A stretch of DNA of 50,892 nt, taken from NCBI GenBank assembly GCA_017454945.1, contig JAFTCA010000017.1, positions 1-50,892 of the forward strand, in the 5' to 3' direction. The translations under genes were made by a program, and so were the position numbers. The stretch comes from Bacteroidales bacterium. Its GTDB lineage: Bacteria; Bacteroidota; Bacteroidia; Bacteroidales; WCHB1-69. The notes under the pieces are model-generated. The model ran no database searches. It saw nothing but the letters and a program-made list of their open reading frames with translations, and had not been told where the DNA came from. Shown here piece by piece: positions 26,077-33,873 of the stretch. Each line of letters starts with the position of its first letter. Positions within the stretch are counted from its first letter, which is position 1.

Positions 26077-26411
26077 TATAATACTGCTGCCACTTTGGAC
26101 AGTTTGGAATGTTCTCGTCGTGAGGACTGCTGTTTTTCCACCTCTCTTTGCGCGATGACCAGACAATCGTGTTCGTAGCCGTATTGCATACGCATCCAAA
26201 AATCGTAGGGGATACCCAATTCCTTTTCCAGTGCCATAGCGATGGTTACGGTAAAACTGCGTTTACCTTTGATAAGTTCGTTTAGATGGCTTGGGAGGAT
26301 GCCAATCTTACTGGCGAGGTCTTTTTGCTTAATGCCACGCTCTTTCAGTTCATCATTGAGGACTTCCCCAGGGTGTACTGCGCGAAAACCTGTAATTCTA
26401 TCGTCGTCCAT
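26076..26411 (-). CDS. higA: HigA-family antitoxin
   Basis: 111 residues. The HigA pattern is clear: a 'HPGEVLNDELKERGIKQKDLASKIG' start, a Cro/C1-type helix-turn-helix (QKDLASKIGILPSHLNELIKG, about residues 29-49) and 'ALEKELGIPYDFWMRMQYGYEH' at the end of the domain. It binds and neutralises the toxin and represses the operon. It is downstream of the toxin gene and overlaps it by 14 bases, the usual higBA order. A C-terminal extension of about 25 residues (EKQQSSRREHSKLSKVAAVL) is basic and of unknown role. Confidence 0.92.
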   Translation of the reverse strand: MDDDRITGFRAVHPGEVLNDELKERGIKQKDLASKIGILPSHLNELIKGKRSFTVTIAMALEKELGIPYDFWMRMQYGYEHDCLVIAQREVEKQQSSRREHSKLSKVAAVL

Positions 26412-26712
26412 AATGCGTATTGTCTAATTCTATTAACGTAATTTCAATGCCATCTTCTATCTCTCGAAACAAAAGTCGTTCTACTCTACCATTTATCACC
26501 CGTACTGAACTTAAATCGACATATTTCAATTTCTCATAGTGCAGATAACTAAATAGTCTTAACTCTTGAGTGTTTGCCGCTCCTTGTAGCGTATTGAATA
26601 CGCGGTCAAGTGCATTGAGAAATTTACTGTCTCTCTGATACCTTTTGTATTTTTTGCTTTGGTGAAGCAATATGAGATTTTCTAATTCCTTATCCTCAAA
26701 CACTACCCTCAT
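26398..26712 (-). CDS. higB: HigB-family (RelE-fold) toxin
   Basis: 104 residues from the ATG at 26712. The frame is open to 26784, but the RelE/HigB fold begins with MRVVFEDKELENLILL and the -7 element lies between the two starts, so the inner ATG is chosen. Pattern: 'KYKRYQRDSKFLNALDRVFNTLQG' helices, then strands 'ELRLFSYLHYEKLKYVDLSSVRVINGRVERLLFREI' and 'GIEITLIELDNTHYGRR', the closing His-Tyr motif of HigB-type mRNA interferases. It precedes and overlaps higA. Confidence 0.9.
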   Translation of the reverse strand: MRVVFEDKELENLILLHQSKKYKRYQRDSKFLNALDRVFNTLQGAANTQELRLFSYLHYEKLKYVDLSSVRVINGRVERLLFREIEDGIEITLIELDNTHYGRR

Positions 26713-26727
26713 CTCATTAAATTTTTG

Positions 26728-26735
26728 CAAAAATA
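26728..26735 (-). promoter_or_regulatory. -7 element TATTTTTG for higBA
   Basis: Exact TAnnTTTG match on the minus strand, 15 bases before the higB ATG at 26712. This supports that start over the longer frame. Confidence 0.55.
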
Positions 26736-26790
26736 CAAAATAATTCTGAAATATGGGAATTTTTTTATAGAAAATTTTTTGCATATAAAA

Positions 26791-26823
26791 AGTAGAGCCG
26801 CGATTTATCGCGGCTCTACTTTT
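26791..26823. repeat. Palindromic repeat, copy 2 (right flank of higBA)
   Basis: Identical to copy 1 over 33 bases. The stop codon of the cytidylate-kinase-like gene (minus strand) lies at 26822-26824, in the same place relative to the palindrome as the higA stop at copy 1. On the minus strand the stem is followed by a T-run, so it is a good terminator for the gatE-gatD-kinase operon. Confidence 0.93.
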
Positions 26824-27460
26824 ATTTCGTTTCGGGGTGTCTCAGCCGTATGTTGTGGGCTAAAAACTGAGCCATCTGTTCGGTCGTGTAGCCCGACACA
26901 TTAAGCACCATATCGTAATTGCGGGCATCGTAGCGCGATATACCGGCAAAGGATTTTGTGTAGTTTTCGCGGTCTTTGTCGCTTTGTTCCATGATTTTGC
27001 GGGCCTTGTTTTCATCAATGTCCAGTCTTTCCATGAAACGGTTTATGCGATATTCAGGACTGGCAATCAGGAAAATGCGTATGGCATTGGGGTTGTCCTT
27101 GAAAATATGGAACCCTGTGCGGCCTACAATAATGCAAGATTCTTGTTCTGCAAGTCCCTGAAGGATTTTCCTCTCTTCATGGTACAATTGCAGCGAATTG
27201 ACTTCGTAGGTTTCGTAAGTGTTGTCGGCAACACTGCCAAATTGCTTGTAGAACCGGCAAAATTCAGCCCACCAGTTTGGCTTTTCAGCCATGATTTTTT
27301 CAATCTGCTCAGGTGTGAGTTTATATTTGTCCATAATGGAGGCGAGGATTTCCTTGCCATAAATCTTCACGCCGAGCAATTCGGCCAGTTTGATGGCGAT
27401 TTCTCTACCGCCAGAACCTGCTTCACGGTTGATGGTGATGATGAATTTGTCGTCAGCCAT
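26822..27460 (-). CDS. Cytidylate kinase-like family protein
   Basis: 212 residues. The N-terminus ITINREAGSGGREIAIKLAELLGV has the altered P-loop of the Cytidylate_kin2 family. A 'CIIVGRTGFHIFKDNPNAIRIFLIASPEYRINRF' block corresponds to the central kinase strand and nucleotide-contact region, and 'DKDRENYTKSFAGISRYDARNYDMVLNVS' is also typical. The real substrate of this family is not established. It starts 5 bases after the gatD stop on the same strand, so it is very likely in the gatE-gatD operon; whether it works with GatDE is unknown. Confidence 0.88.
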   Translation of the reverse strand: MADDKFIITINREAGSGGREIAIKLAELLGVKIYGKEILASIMDKYKLTPEQIEKIMAEKPNWWAEFCRFYKQFGSVADNTYETYEVNSLQLYHEERKILQGLAEQESCIIVGRTGFHIFKDNPNAIRIFLIASPEYRINRFMERLDIDENKARKIMEQSDKDRENYTKSFAGISRYDARNYDMVLNVSGYTTEQMAQFLAHNIRLRHPETK

Positions 27461-27465
27461 ATCTT

Positions 27466-28944
27466 CTATTTCCTTACTTTCTTCACGAATTCCTCTACTT
27501 CGGGAACGCCGCCTTGGTAAACGAGGTAACCGTCGTAAGGTTCACGCTTGGTAATCTCATCGTTGATGGGGGTGAGCATCAGCTTCTTCACATCTTCGCG
27601 CTTTTGGCCGCTGTCTTTGGTCAGACCGAGAGCCCAGCCGAGTTTGATGTAAGAGCTTTCTGCCAGCATATTGTCAGCGGGGATAATACCGCGGGCCATC
27701 ATGTCACGGCCAGTGTCGTAAACGAACATGTGGGTGTAACCCCAGATGGTCTGTACACTCATGTACTGATGTACACCAGCGTCGGTGGCGCGTTGGATGG
27801 CGTCGAACATGTGCTTGTTAACGTGGCCAAGGCCAGTGCCGTCCCATACAATACCTTTGTAGCCATTGTCGATGAGGGCATCCAGTACGTCGGGTTTCAT
27901 GCCCGGGTAGTAGTAGAGGATAGCCACACGGTCATCGAATGTGGGCACGATACGGGTGGTATTGGGGTCGTTTTTGGCGATGCTGCGCTTGTAGTCCTCG
28001 TAGTTGGTAATAACCTCTACCTGGCGATGTTGCTCGCCTCTGCGGCGGTGGTTATACACTTCCTTGATGGGCTGTACGCCGTCTTTGCGGTTTACTGTTG
28101 CGAGAGGCGTGTCGCCAATGGTACGGAAGGTGGAACGGTAGGAGGAGTGCATCTTACGCACGCGCGTGCCGCGGTGCAGGAAGCCGTAGTCATCGCTGGT
28201 GGGACCGAACATGCAGACCATCACTTCGGCGATGTCGCCGTGGCCGGCGGCCGTCATGGCGTGCATCAGGTTCAATGCAGCGTCGGAACTGGGTCGGTCG
28301 GAAGAACGTTGTGAGCCTACCAGCACAACGGGCATAGGCAGGTTTTGGCACATGTAAGTCAGCGCGGTGGCGGTGTGCGCCAGCGTATCGGTACCGTGGC
28401 CAATCACAATACCTTCAATACCAGCCTTGATTTCGTCGCCAATCTTGTTGGCCAGGGCTTTGTATTCAACAGGTGACATGTTTTCTGAGAAAACAGCGAA
28501 AACCTTTTCTGTCTCCAGGTTGCAGATGTCGGCCAGTTCGGGCACAGCACCATACAACTCACCAGGCGAGAAGGCGGGAATTACCGCACCCGTACGATAG
28601 TCCAGACGAGAGGCGATGGTACCGCCAGTACCCAACAGCTTTACGTGGGGAAGTCCGGGCGTGTAAGGGAATTCCTTTTCGGGAATCTTGAACACGGGTT
28701 GCGGGTCGCGCTCACCCTTCATGTCGGTTACGGTCTCAATATCGATACCGATATTGTAGCCAGTGCTAACCTTCATCACGATGTGGATGTCATCAGTGTT
28801 TTCGGCACGGGGCAGAATCTTGCCCGAGAAGTGTCCGCGAGTGGTCTCCACCTCGGCTTTGTCCCATACGTGCACATCGTATTTTTTGAGCATCTCTAAT
28901 GCTCTTCCTTTATATCCTTGAAATGTTACTTTATCGTCGTTCAT
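27466..28944 (-). CDS. gatD: Glu-tRNA(Gln) amidotransferase subunit D, archaeal type
   Basis: 492 residues from the ATG at 28944; a TTG at 28953 is less likely. Residues about 5-75 form the GatD-specific N-terminal domain (VTFQGYKGRALEM...STGYNIGID), absent from ordinary asparaginases. The asparaginase domain has all four catalytic positions: Thr109 in LLGTGGTIAS, Thr185 and Asp186 in VIGHGTDTLAHT, and Lys264 in RGTRVRKMHSS. GatD splits glutamine and passes ammonia to GatE, which amidates Glu-tRNA(Gln). The partner gatE lies immediately upstream. This pair is classically regarded as archaeal. A plain type I asparaginase is the main alternative, but the extra N-terminal domain and the adjacent gatE argue against it. 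Confidence 0.92.
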   Translation of the reverse strand: MNDDKVTFQGYKGRALEMLKKYDVHVWDKAEVETTRGHFSGKILPRAENTDDIHIVMKVSTGYNIGIDIETVTDMKGERDPQPVFKIPEKEFPYTPGLPHVKLLGTGGTIASRLDYRTGAVIPAFSPGELYGAVPELADICNLETEKVFAVFSENMSPVEYKALANKIGDEIKAGIEGIVIGHGTDTLAHTATALTYMCQNLPMPVVLVGSQRSSDRPSSDAALNLMHAMTAAGHGDIAEVMVCMFGPTSDDYGFLHRGTRVRKMHSSYRSTFRTIGDTPLATVNRKDGVQPIKEVYNHRRRGEQHRQVEVITNYEDYKRSIAKNDPNTTRIVPTFDDRVAILYYYPGMKPDVLDALIDNGYKGIVWDGTGLGHVNKHMFDAIQRATDAGVHQYMSVQTIWGYTHMFVYDTGRDMMARGIIPADNMLAESSYIKLGWALGLTKDSGQKREDVKKLMLTPINDEITKREPYDGYLVYQGGVPEVEEFVKKVRK

Positions 28945-28948
28945 AACT

Positions 28949-28983
28949 ATCAATTAATAATTTACAATTAACATTTTACAATT
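28949..28983. repeat. Heptamer repeat between gatE and gatD
   Basis: Five 7-base units: atcaatt, aataatt, tacaatt, aacattt, tacaatt. It spans the whole 37-base gap and overlaps the gatE stop codon. On the minus strand the units read aattgta and aattatt, matching the arrays at 15747-15781 and 50812-50832. Confidence 0.8.
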
Positions 28984-30934
28984 AGATCTCCTTGGATAAT
29001 TCGGTGATGGGGACGTTGCCAAGGGCGAGGGTGCGCACGCTGCCGAGCAGACTGTTTTTGCGGTCTTGGGCGTTGGTGCGTTTGCGCATCGGCTTGAAGG
29101 CACCCGTGTTGGCTTGCATGCATGCAACAATCTCCTGCTTCGACGCTTTGCGGAAGCCAGTGAGTTTGAGCAACTCTTCCATGGAAGCTTTCGGGTTGGC
29201 GAACATCTGCTTCAGCATGTCGGCGGCGATGGCCTTGTCCAAACCTTCTTTCTTCAGGAATTCGAACAGGTCGAAGATTCTGCACTTGCAGAAAGGAAGT
29301 TCGCCGTATTGGCCGTGCAGGTGTTTCAGACGTTGGCCGAAGAAGGTTCCCAAGTATTTGGGGCAGTAGCCCAACTCGTCGGCAATCTTCTTGATGAGCG
29401 GGAAGAAGTTGTGGGTGAAGATATATTTGAAGCAATCTTCTGGAACATTCCATTGAACCATTTGTGCGTAGCGATCGGCCACGGCATCAGGAATGTTCTT
29501 CTTCAACTCTTCGATATAATCGGCACGCAAAGGAATGGGAGCCGAGTCGGTATCGGGATACATACGGTCGGCACCGGGCAGTACGCGCTCAAAAATGGTC
29601 GTGCCGTCGGGCAGTGCCTTACGAGTCTCGAACGGAACACCGTCGAAGGTCATCAGCGCACGTTCTTCGATGGTTTCCAAAGCGGTCTTAACGTCGTCTT
29701 CGGGAGCCCAGAAGATGATTTGTGCGTCGTTCTCGCCGGCGTGCAGCACTTCGGCAGCTCTTTCGAATACGCTGTTGCTAACCACATCTTCGATATCTTC
29801 GCTGGTGGCCATGTTGGGACGCTCAAGGCAAGCGATAACCTTCAGCCTGTCAGCGAATTCGCAGTAGAAGGGATGGCCGGGTTGTACGAAGTGCGACAGC
29901 AAGCCTGCAAATTCGGGCAAGTTGACAGCATATACCTTTTCACCACGTTTGATGGCGTCGGTGATGGGGTCGTAGTAGAAGTGGAACTCTTTGGGATCCA
30001 GCTCTGTAACGGCCATTTTCCAGTTTTCTTTCTTGATGCGCTTGGTCAGCTTGTCGCGGATGGCGAGCAGTGCCCACTGGCGGAAACATTCGATATGGGT
30101 TACATCGGGAATCCATTTGGTGTGAGCCACGCCCTTCACTTCAATACGGGTGCCGCCGGTGCAGCTTACGTTCACGTCCTCACGACCAGCGCCGATGCCT
30201 GTGCGTACACGGCCGGTGCTGCGGTTCAAGAAGCGGATGTAGTTGCAAGCCTCTTCAACCTCGTCAGGGTTAACCATTTCGGGATAGGTAACAGTCTCAA
30301 TCAGAGGCATACCCAGACGGTCGGTGCGATAGATACGGGTGTGACCGATATCGGAAACCTCACGGCAGGCGTCCTCTTCCACGCTTAACTGGATGAGACG
30401 TACTTTCTTGTGTTTCAGTTGGATTTCGCCGTCAATACCGAGGATGGCGGTACGCTGGAAACCAGTGGGAATGGAGCCGTCGAGGTATTGTTTACGGGTG
30501 ATGTGCACCTCGCCTACGATTTTCAGTTTCGAAGCAAGGGCTATCTCGAGTGCATATTGCAGCGCCTCAGGGTTGATGGGAAACGGCGGTGTGTCGTCCA
30601 CCTCGTATGTGCAGGCAGTGCGATGTGCAATGCGGTAAATGATGTTCTTGCGGGTTTTGAACTCCATGAGCGCAGTGCCGTCATATTCGCCCATCTCGGA
30701 GAGGGTGGGACGCATGTGACGCAGCAACTCGGCGTCAAACTCATCGGGTTTTTGGAAAATGCCGGCAGGACAGCGGCAGAAAAGTTTCTCTTTAGTAGCC
30801 AATTGCTGGTGAACCTCCAAACCTGACTTGAACCCGATACGGTCGTAGTCTTGTTGGCTGGCTTCTTTACGATTCACATAGCCGATGGCTTTGCGGGAAT
30901 CGTTGTAATTCTGGCGAGGATTGATTTTTTTCAC
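28982..30934 (-). CDS. gatE: Glu-tRNA(Gln) amidotransferase subunit E, archaeal type
   Basis: 650 residues; bacterial GatB is about 480. The GatB/E catalytic core has 'IGFKSGLEVHQQL' (34-45), 'LFCRCPAG' (51-58), 'TRKQYLDGSIPTGFQRT' (146-162), 'LSVEEDACREVSD' (183-195) and 'EDVNVSCTGGTRIEVKGVA' (252-270). An inserted AspRS-like GAD domain (about 330-430: 'YAVNLPEFAGLLSHF', 'DAQIIFWAPEDDVKTALETIEERA') and the 'PGADRMYPDTDSAPIPL' motif mark it as GatE, not GatB. Residues about 470-650 are the helical and tail tRNA-binding domains ending in 'LLGSVRTLALGN'. It activates the tRNA-bound glutamate and amidates it with ammonia from GatD. It has its own -7 element. Confidence 0.93.
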   Translation of the reverse strand: MKKINPRQNYNDSRKAIGYVNRKEASQQDYDRIGFKSGLEVHQQLATKEKLFCRCPAGIFQKPDEFDAELLRHMRPTLSEMGEYDGTALMEFKTRKNIIYRIAHRTACTYEVDDTPPFPINPEALQYALEIALASKLKIVGEVHITRKQYLDGSIPTGFQRTAILGIDGEIQLKHKKVRLIQLSVEEDACREVSDIGHTRIYRTDRLGMPLIETVTYPEMVNPDEVEEACNYIRFLNRSTGRVRTGIGAGREDVNVSCTGGTRIEVKGVAHTKWIPDVTHIECFRQWALLAIRDKLTKRIKKENWKMAVTELDPKEFHFYYDPITDAIKRGEKVYAVNLPEFAGLLSHFVQPGHPFYCEFADRLKVIACLERPNMATSEDIEDVVSNSVFERAAEVLHAGENDAQIIFWAPEDDVKTALETIEERALMTFDGVPFETRKALPDGTTIFERVLPGADRMYPDTDSAPIPLRADYIEELKKNIPDAVADRYAQMVQWNVPEDCFKYIFTHNFFPLIKKIADELGYCPKYLGTFFGQRLKHLHGQYGELPFCKCRIFDLFEFLKKEGLDKAIAADMLKQMFANPKASMEELLKLTGFRKASKQEIVACMQANTGAFKPMRKRTNAQDRKNSLLGSVRTLALGNVPITELSKEI

Positions 30935-30972
30935 GGGTTATATATTTTTAGATGAATTCTTAAAATAAATGG

Positions 30973-30980
30973 CAAAAATA
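30973..30980 (-). promoter_or_regulatory. -7 element TATTTTTG for the gatE-gatD operon
   Basis: Exact TAnnTTTG match on the minus strand, 38 bases before the gatE ATG at 30934. The operon therefore has a host-type promoter. Confidence 0.55.
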
Positions 30981-31045
30981 AGAAAAATCCCCAATTAATA
31001 AACGGAAATTTGAAAGTAAAAACGGAAAAATGGGGAAGGCTGCTT

Positions 31046-31852
31046 TTAGCGCCCCGAAATTCTCTTTTTGAGCTCCTTCACTTCTTTGAATAAAGCGTTG
31101 TAATCAATGCGGAAGTGGTTGTCAATGAGGGAGAAAAGGGAGAGAAACTCCACGTTTTTTATTTTTTCGAAAAGAGTGGATATGGAGAGCCGGTTCAGAT
31201 AAAATTGCTGCTGGAGAGCTTCCTGTTCCACCCGATGGATGGCAATTTTGTATCCTTTTTCGTCGGTGACGATGCCATTTTTGTTCAAAAAAGAACTTCC
31301 TGCTTCAAATTGGGGCTTGATGAGCAGCACCATCTGCCCGTCAGGTTTGAGGAAAGTCTTGAAATAGGGGAAAAGACAAGTGAGTGAGATGAAGGAGACG
31401 TCAGTAACGATGAAGTCGAACTGCTGGATGGGTAGCTCCTGTGGTGTCAGCTCACGGAAGTCGGTGTTTTCGAGCGAGGTAACCTGCGGATGATTTTGCA
31501 ACGAAGGATGCAACTGGTTGCTGCCCACATCAACGGCAACTACATGTGTGGCACCCGCTTGCAGCGCACAGTCAGTGAATCCGCCTGTAGAAGAGCCGAC
31601 ATCCAGAACGTTCTTCCCGCTGAAGTCGAGACCGAAGTCGTAGATGGCCTTCTCCAGCTTGAGGCCGCCGCGGCTGACATACTTGTTAAAGATGTCGATG
31701 ACTTCAATGTCGGCGCTTTCGTCCACCTCCTTGGAAGGTTTGGTCACCAGTTGGCCGCCAACCTTGACTGTTTGCTGTATAATAGCATCTTGAGCTTTCT
31801 CCCGCGAGGGGAAAAAGCCCAAGTGTACTAATAATTTGTCGAGTCTCATCAT
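31046..31852 (-). CDS. tlyA: TlyA-family rRNA methyltransferase / putative haemolysin
   Basis: 268 residues. An N-terminal S4 RNA-binding domain (RLDKLLVHLGFFPSREKAQDAI...VKVGGQLVTKPSKEVD) is joined to an FtsJ-type methyltransferase domain with SAM motif NVLDVGSSTGGFTDCALQAGA. The K-D-K catalytic set is plausible: Lys in YVSRGGLKLEKAI, Asp in FIVTDVSFISL and Lys in LLIKPQFEAG. TlyA methylates 2'-hydroxyls of cytidines in 16S and 23S rRNA in other bacteria; haemolytic activity is historical. Start could be 31852 or the next ATG at 31849. It follows pepD by 30 bases. Confidence 0.92.
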   Translation of the reverse strand: MMRLDKLLVHLGFFPSREKAQDAIIQQTVKVGGQLVTKPSKEVDESADIEVIDIFNKYVSRGGLKLEKAIYDFGLDFSGKNVLDVGSSTGGFTDCALQAGATHVVAVDVGSNQLHPSLQNHPQVTSLENTDFRELTPQELPIQQFDFIVTDVSFISLTCLFPYFKTFLKPDGQMVLLIKPQFEAGSSFLNKNGIVTDEKGYKIAIHRVEQEALQQQFYLNRLSISTLFEKIKNVEFLSLFSLIDNHFRIDYNALFKEVKELKKRISGR

Positions 31853-31882
31853 GAGGTCACGATGATTTTTGCGTAGTCACAA

Positions 31883-33346
31883 TTATTTGGTGGGGATGTT
31901 TTTCAAGGTCTCAACGAGGAAATCCCAGAATTTGCCCACGCTTTCGATGTTGACTCTTTCGTCGGGTGAGTGCGGGTGGCAGATGGTGGGTCCGAAGGAG
32001 ATCATATCCCAATGCGGGTAGCAAACGCCAAACAGACCGCATTCCAGACCGGCGTGGATTGCCTTGATGGTCGGCTCGGTGCCGAATTTCTCCTTGTAAA
32101 CCTTCAACATCGTGTTGAGGATGGGGGAGTCCATGTTGGGTTTCCAGCCCGGATAAGCACCGCTCAGGGTGATGGTGGCGCCAGCCAGTTCGGCGATGGC
32201 GGTCATCTTCTCGCCAACAGCCTCTTTAGCTGAGTCAACCGAGCTTCTTAACAAGCTGGCAGTGCTCAATTTGCCTCCTTCGATGGTGACAACAGCCAGG
32301 TTGACAGAAGTCTCAACGAGGTCGGCCATGGCGTCGCTCATGCGCATAACGCCGTTAGGAAGGGCGAATACCATGTTCACGACTTTGCTTTGGCACTTCT
32401 CGCACATCACTTTGGCGGGCACGGCGATGGTGTCCAGGGTGATGCTCAAAGTGGGTTCGGTTTTGGCAAATTCCTTGGCGATGGTGTCGGAAAAGTCTTT
32501 TACGAAAGTGGCAAAAGCAGCTGCTTTGTCAGCGGGAACGGCCAGGTCGGCAACGGCCTCGCGTGGGATGGCGTTGCGCAGGCTGCCACCTTTGACGCAA
32601 GCGATGCGTGCACCGAAGTTGACGATGCTCTTTCTCAGGAAGCGGAACATTACCTTGTTGGCGTTGGCGCGACCGAGGGCAATGTCCATACCGGAGTGAC
32701 CGCCCTTCAAACCAGTGATGCAGAGACGATAGCCCGTCATGCCGGCAGGCGTATCCACTTCGCTGTAGTCCATGTTAATGAGGGCATCCAAACCGCCGGC
32801 GCAACCAACGTAGAGTTCGCCTTCGGTTTCGGAGTCGAGGTTGATGAGGATGTCGCCTTTGGCGAAGTTTTTCTGCAAGCCGAAAGCACCAGTCATACCA
32901 GTCTCTTCGTCAACAGTTACCAATACTTCGATAGGACCGTGGGCGATATCTTTGGAGAGCAGAACAGCCATGGCAGCCGAGCAGCCCATACCATTGTCAG
33001 CACCCAGCGTGGTTCCGTTGGCGCGAACCCATCCGTCATTGCCAATAATAGGCTCGATGGGGTCGGTGAGGAAGTCGTGCTTCTTGTCGCTATTGGCTTG
33101 TGGCACCATGTCGATGTGGCCCTGCAGAATGACGGTCTTGCGGTTTTCCATGCCCGGAGTGGCAGGTTTGCGGAAAAGCAGGTTGCCAGTCTCATCTTGA
33201 TGATATTCAATGTGGTTCTCTTCGGCCCACTTCTTTAACCATGCCAGAATTTTGCCTTCGTGTTTCGAAGGGTGCGGCGTGTCACAAATGTGGGCAAAAC
33301 AATCCCATACTGCTGAGGGGTAAAGTTTTGAAAGTTCTTGGTTCAT
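31883..33346 (-). CDS. pepD: Aminoacyl-histidine dipeptidase (peptidase D, M20C)
   Basis: 487 residues, typical for PepD. The two-zinc site can be followed: His77 and Asp79 in ILQGHIDMVPQ, bridging Asp117 in GTTLGADNGMG, the general base pair Glu147-Glu148 in VDEETGMTGAF, Asp171 in NLDSETEGE, and a C-terminal His region (HPHSPDERVN). It hydrolyses Xaa-His and other dipeptides in the cytoplasm. The start at 33346 follows the -7 element at 33408-33415 by about 60 bases. Confidence 0.95.
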   Translation of the reverse strand: MNQELSKLYPSAVWDCFAHICDTPHPSKHEGKILAWLKKWAEENHIEYHQDETGNLLFRKPATPGMENRKTVILQGHIDMVPQANSDKKHDFLTDPIEPIIGNDGWVRANGTTLGADNGMGCSAAMAVLLSKDIAHGPIEVLVTVDEETGMTGAFGLQKNFAKGDILINLDSETEGELYVGCAGGLDALINMDYSEVDTPAGMTGYRLCITGLKGGHSGMDIALGRANANKVMFRFLRKSIVNFGARIACVKGGSLRNAIPREAVADLAVPADKAAAFATFVKDFSDTIAKEFAKTEPTLSITLDTIAVPAKVMCEKCQSKVVNMVFALPNGVMRMSDAMADLVETSVNLAVVTIEGGKLSTASLLRSSVDSAKEAVGEKMTAIAELAGATITLSGAYPGWKPNMDSPILNTMLKVYKEKFGTEPTIKAIHAGLECGLFGVCYPHWDMISFGPTICHPHSPDERVNIESVGKFWDFLVETLKNIPTK

Positions 33347-33407
33347 AGTGTTTATGTTTTAATGATGAATTAATTGTTTAGTTTCGTCGTTTTGCATAAA
33401 GCGATTG

Positions 33408-33415
33408 CAAATATA
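33408..33415 (-). promoter_or_regulatory. -7 element TATATTTG for pepD-tlyA
   Basis: Exact TAnnTTTG match on the minus strand in the divergent region 33347-33512. Confidence 0.5.
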
Positions 33416-33475
33416 AGAAATTTAATCTTGATGAAGAGTGGAAAATATACGTCTGACAGATGAAGAAACTTTTCT

Positions 33476-33483
33476 TATTTTTG
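33476..33483 (+). promoter_or_regulatory. -7 element TATTTTTG for the His-rich protein and TonB receptor
   Basis: Exact TAnnTTTG match, 29 bases before the ATG at 33513. No metal-regulator operator can be named by eye. Confidence 0.5.
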
Positions 33484-33512
33484 CGTCGGTAATTATTTTG
33501 CTTTTATAGGTA

Positions 33513-33827
33513 ATGAAGCGATACAGAACAATAATAGCATTTATCTTGTTGGCCGTTTATCTGCCTGCAAGCATATTGTCATCGCTCCATGTTCACACAT
33601 ATCTATCACATGACCATCCAACGGATGATGTGTCACATTCATTGGAGGTGCATGAGGATGGATGTCTTCTTTGTTACTTTCAACATCTCGTCTATGAAGA
33701 TGTTCCTCCTATGTTTGTGCCGAACATTCAACTAGGAACACAAAGAGAAGTGAGGGTGACGGAGGATTTTGTTTTTGTGTTTGTAGAGCCTATTTTCTTA
33801 TCTCGCGCACCTCCTGTCTTGTTGTAA
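33513..33827 (+). CDS. Small exported His-rich protein, probably metal-related
   Basis: 104 residues. An N-terminal hydrophobic segment (IIAFILLAVYLPASILSSL) is a signal peptide or anchor. Directly after it come closely spaced histidines (LHVHTYLSHDHPTDDVSHSLEVHEDG) and a CLLC motif, all potential metal ligands. I do not recognise a family. It lies 46 bases upstream of a ZnuD-like TonB receptor on the same strand, and small His-rich exported proteins often accompany such receptors in Bacteroidota, so a role in binding or sensing zinc or another metal is inferred. Confidence 0.6.
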   Translation: MKRYRTIIAFILLAVYLPASILSSLHVHTYLSHDHPTDDVSHSLEVHEDGCLLCYFQHLVYEDVPPMFVPNIQLGTQREVRVTEDFVFVFVEPIFLSRAPPVLL

Positions 33828-33873
33828 ATAAGAGAATCATTCACTGGATTTTATTTTTTAAAACAAGACTAAT

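Noticed and set aside
26044..26823. Insertion sequence with terminal inverted repeats around higBA
   Set aside because: Each end is itself a full palindrome, there is no transposase and no target-site duplication can be recognised; described as flanking repeats instead.
27466..28944. Ordinary L-asparaginase instead of GatD
   Set aside because: The N-terminal GatD domain and the adjacent gatE make the amidotransferase reading much stronger.
29066..30388. 440-codon plus-strand frame opposite gatE
   Set aside because: Coding shadow: gatE on the other strand has full conserved motifs over the whole stretch.
32390..33238. 282-codon plus-strand frame opposite pepD
   Set aside because: Antisense to the zinc-ligand motifs of pepD; shadow.
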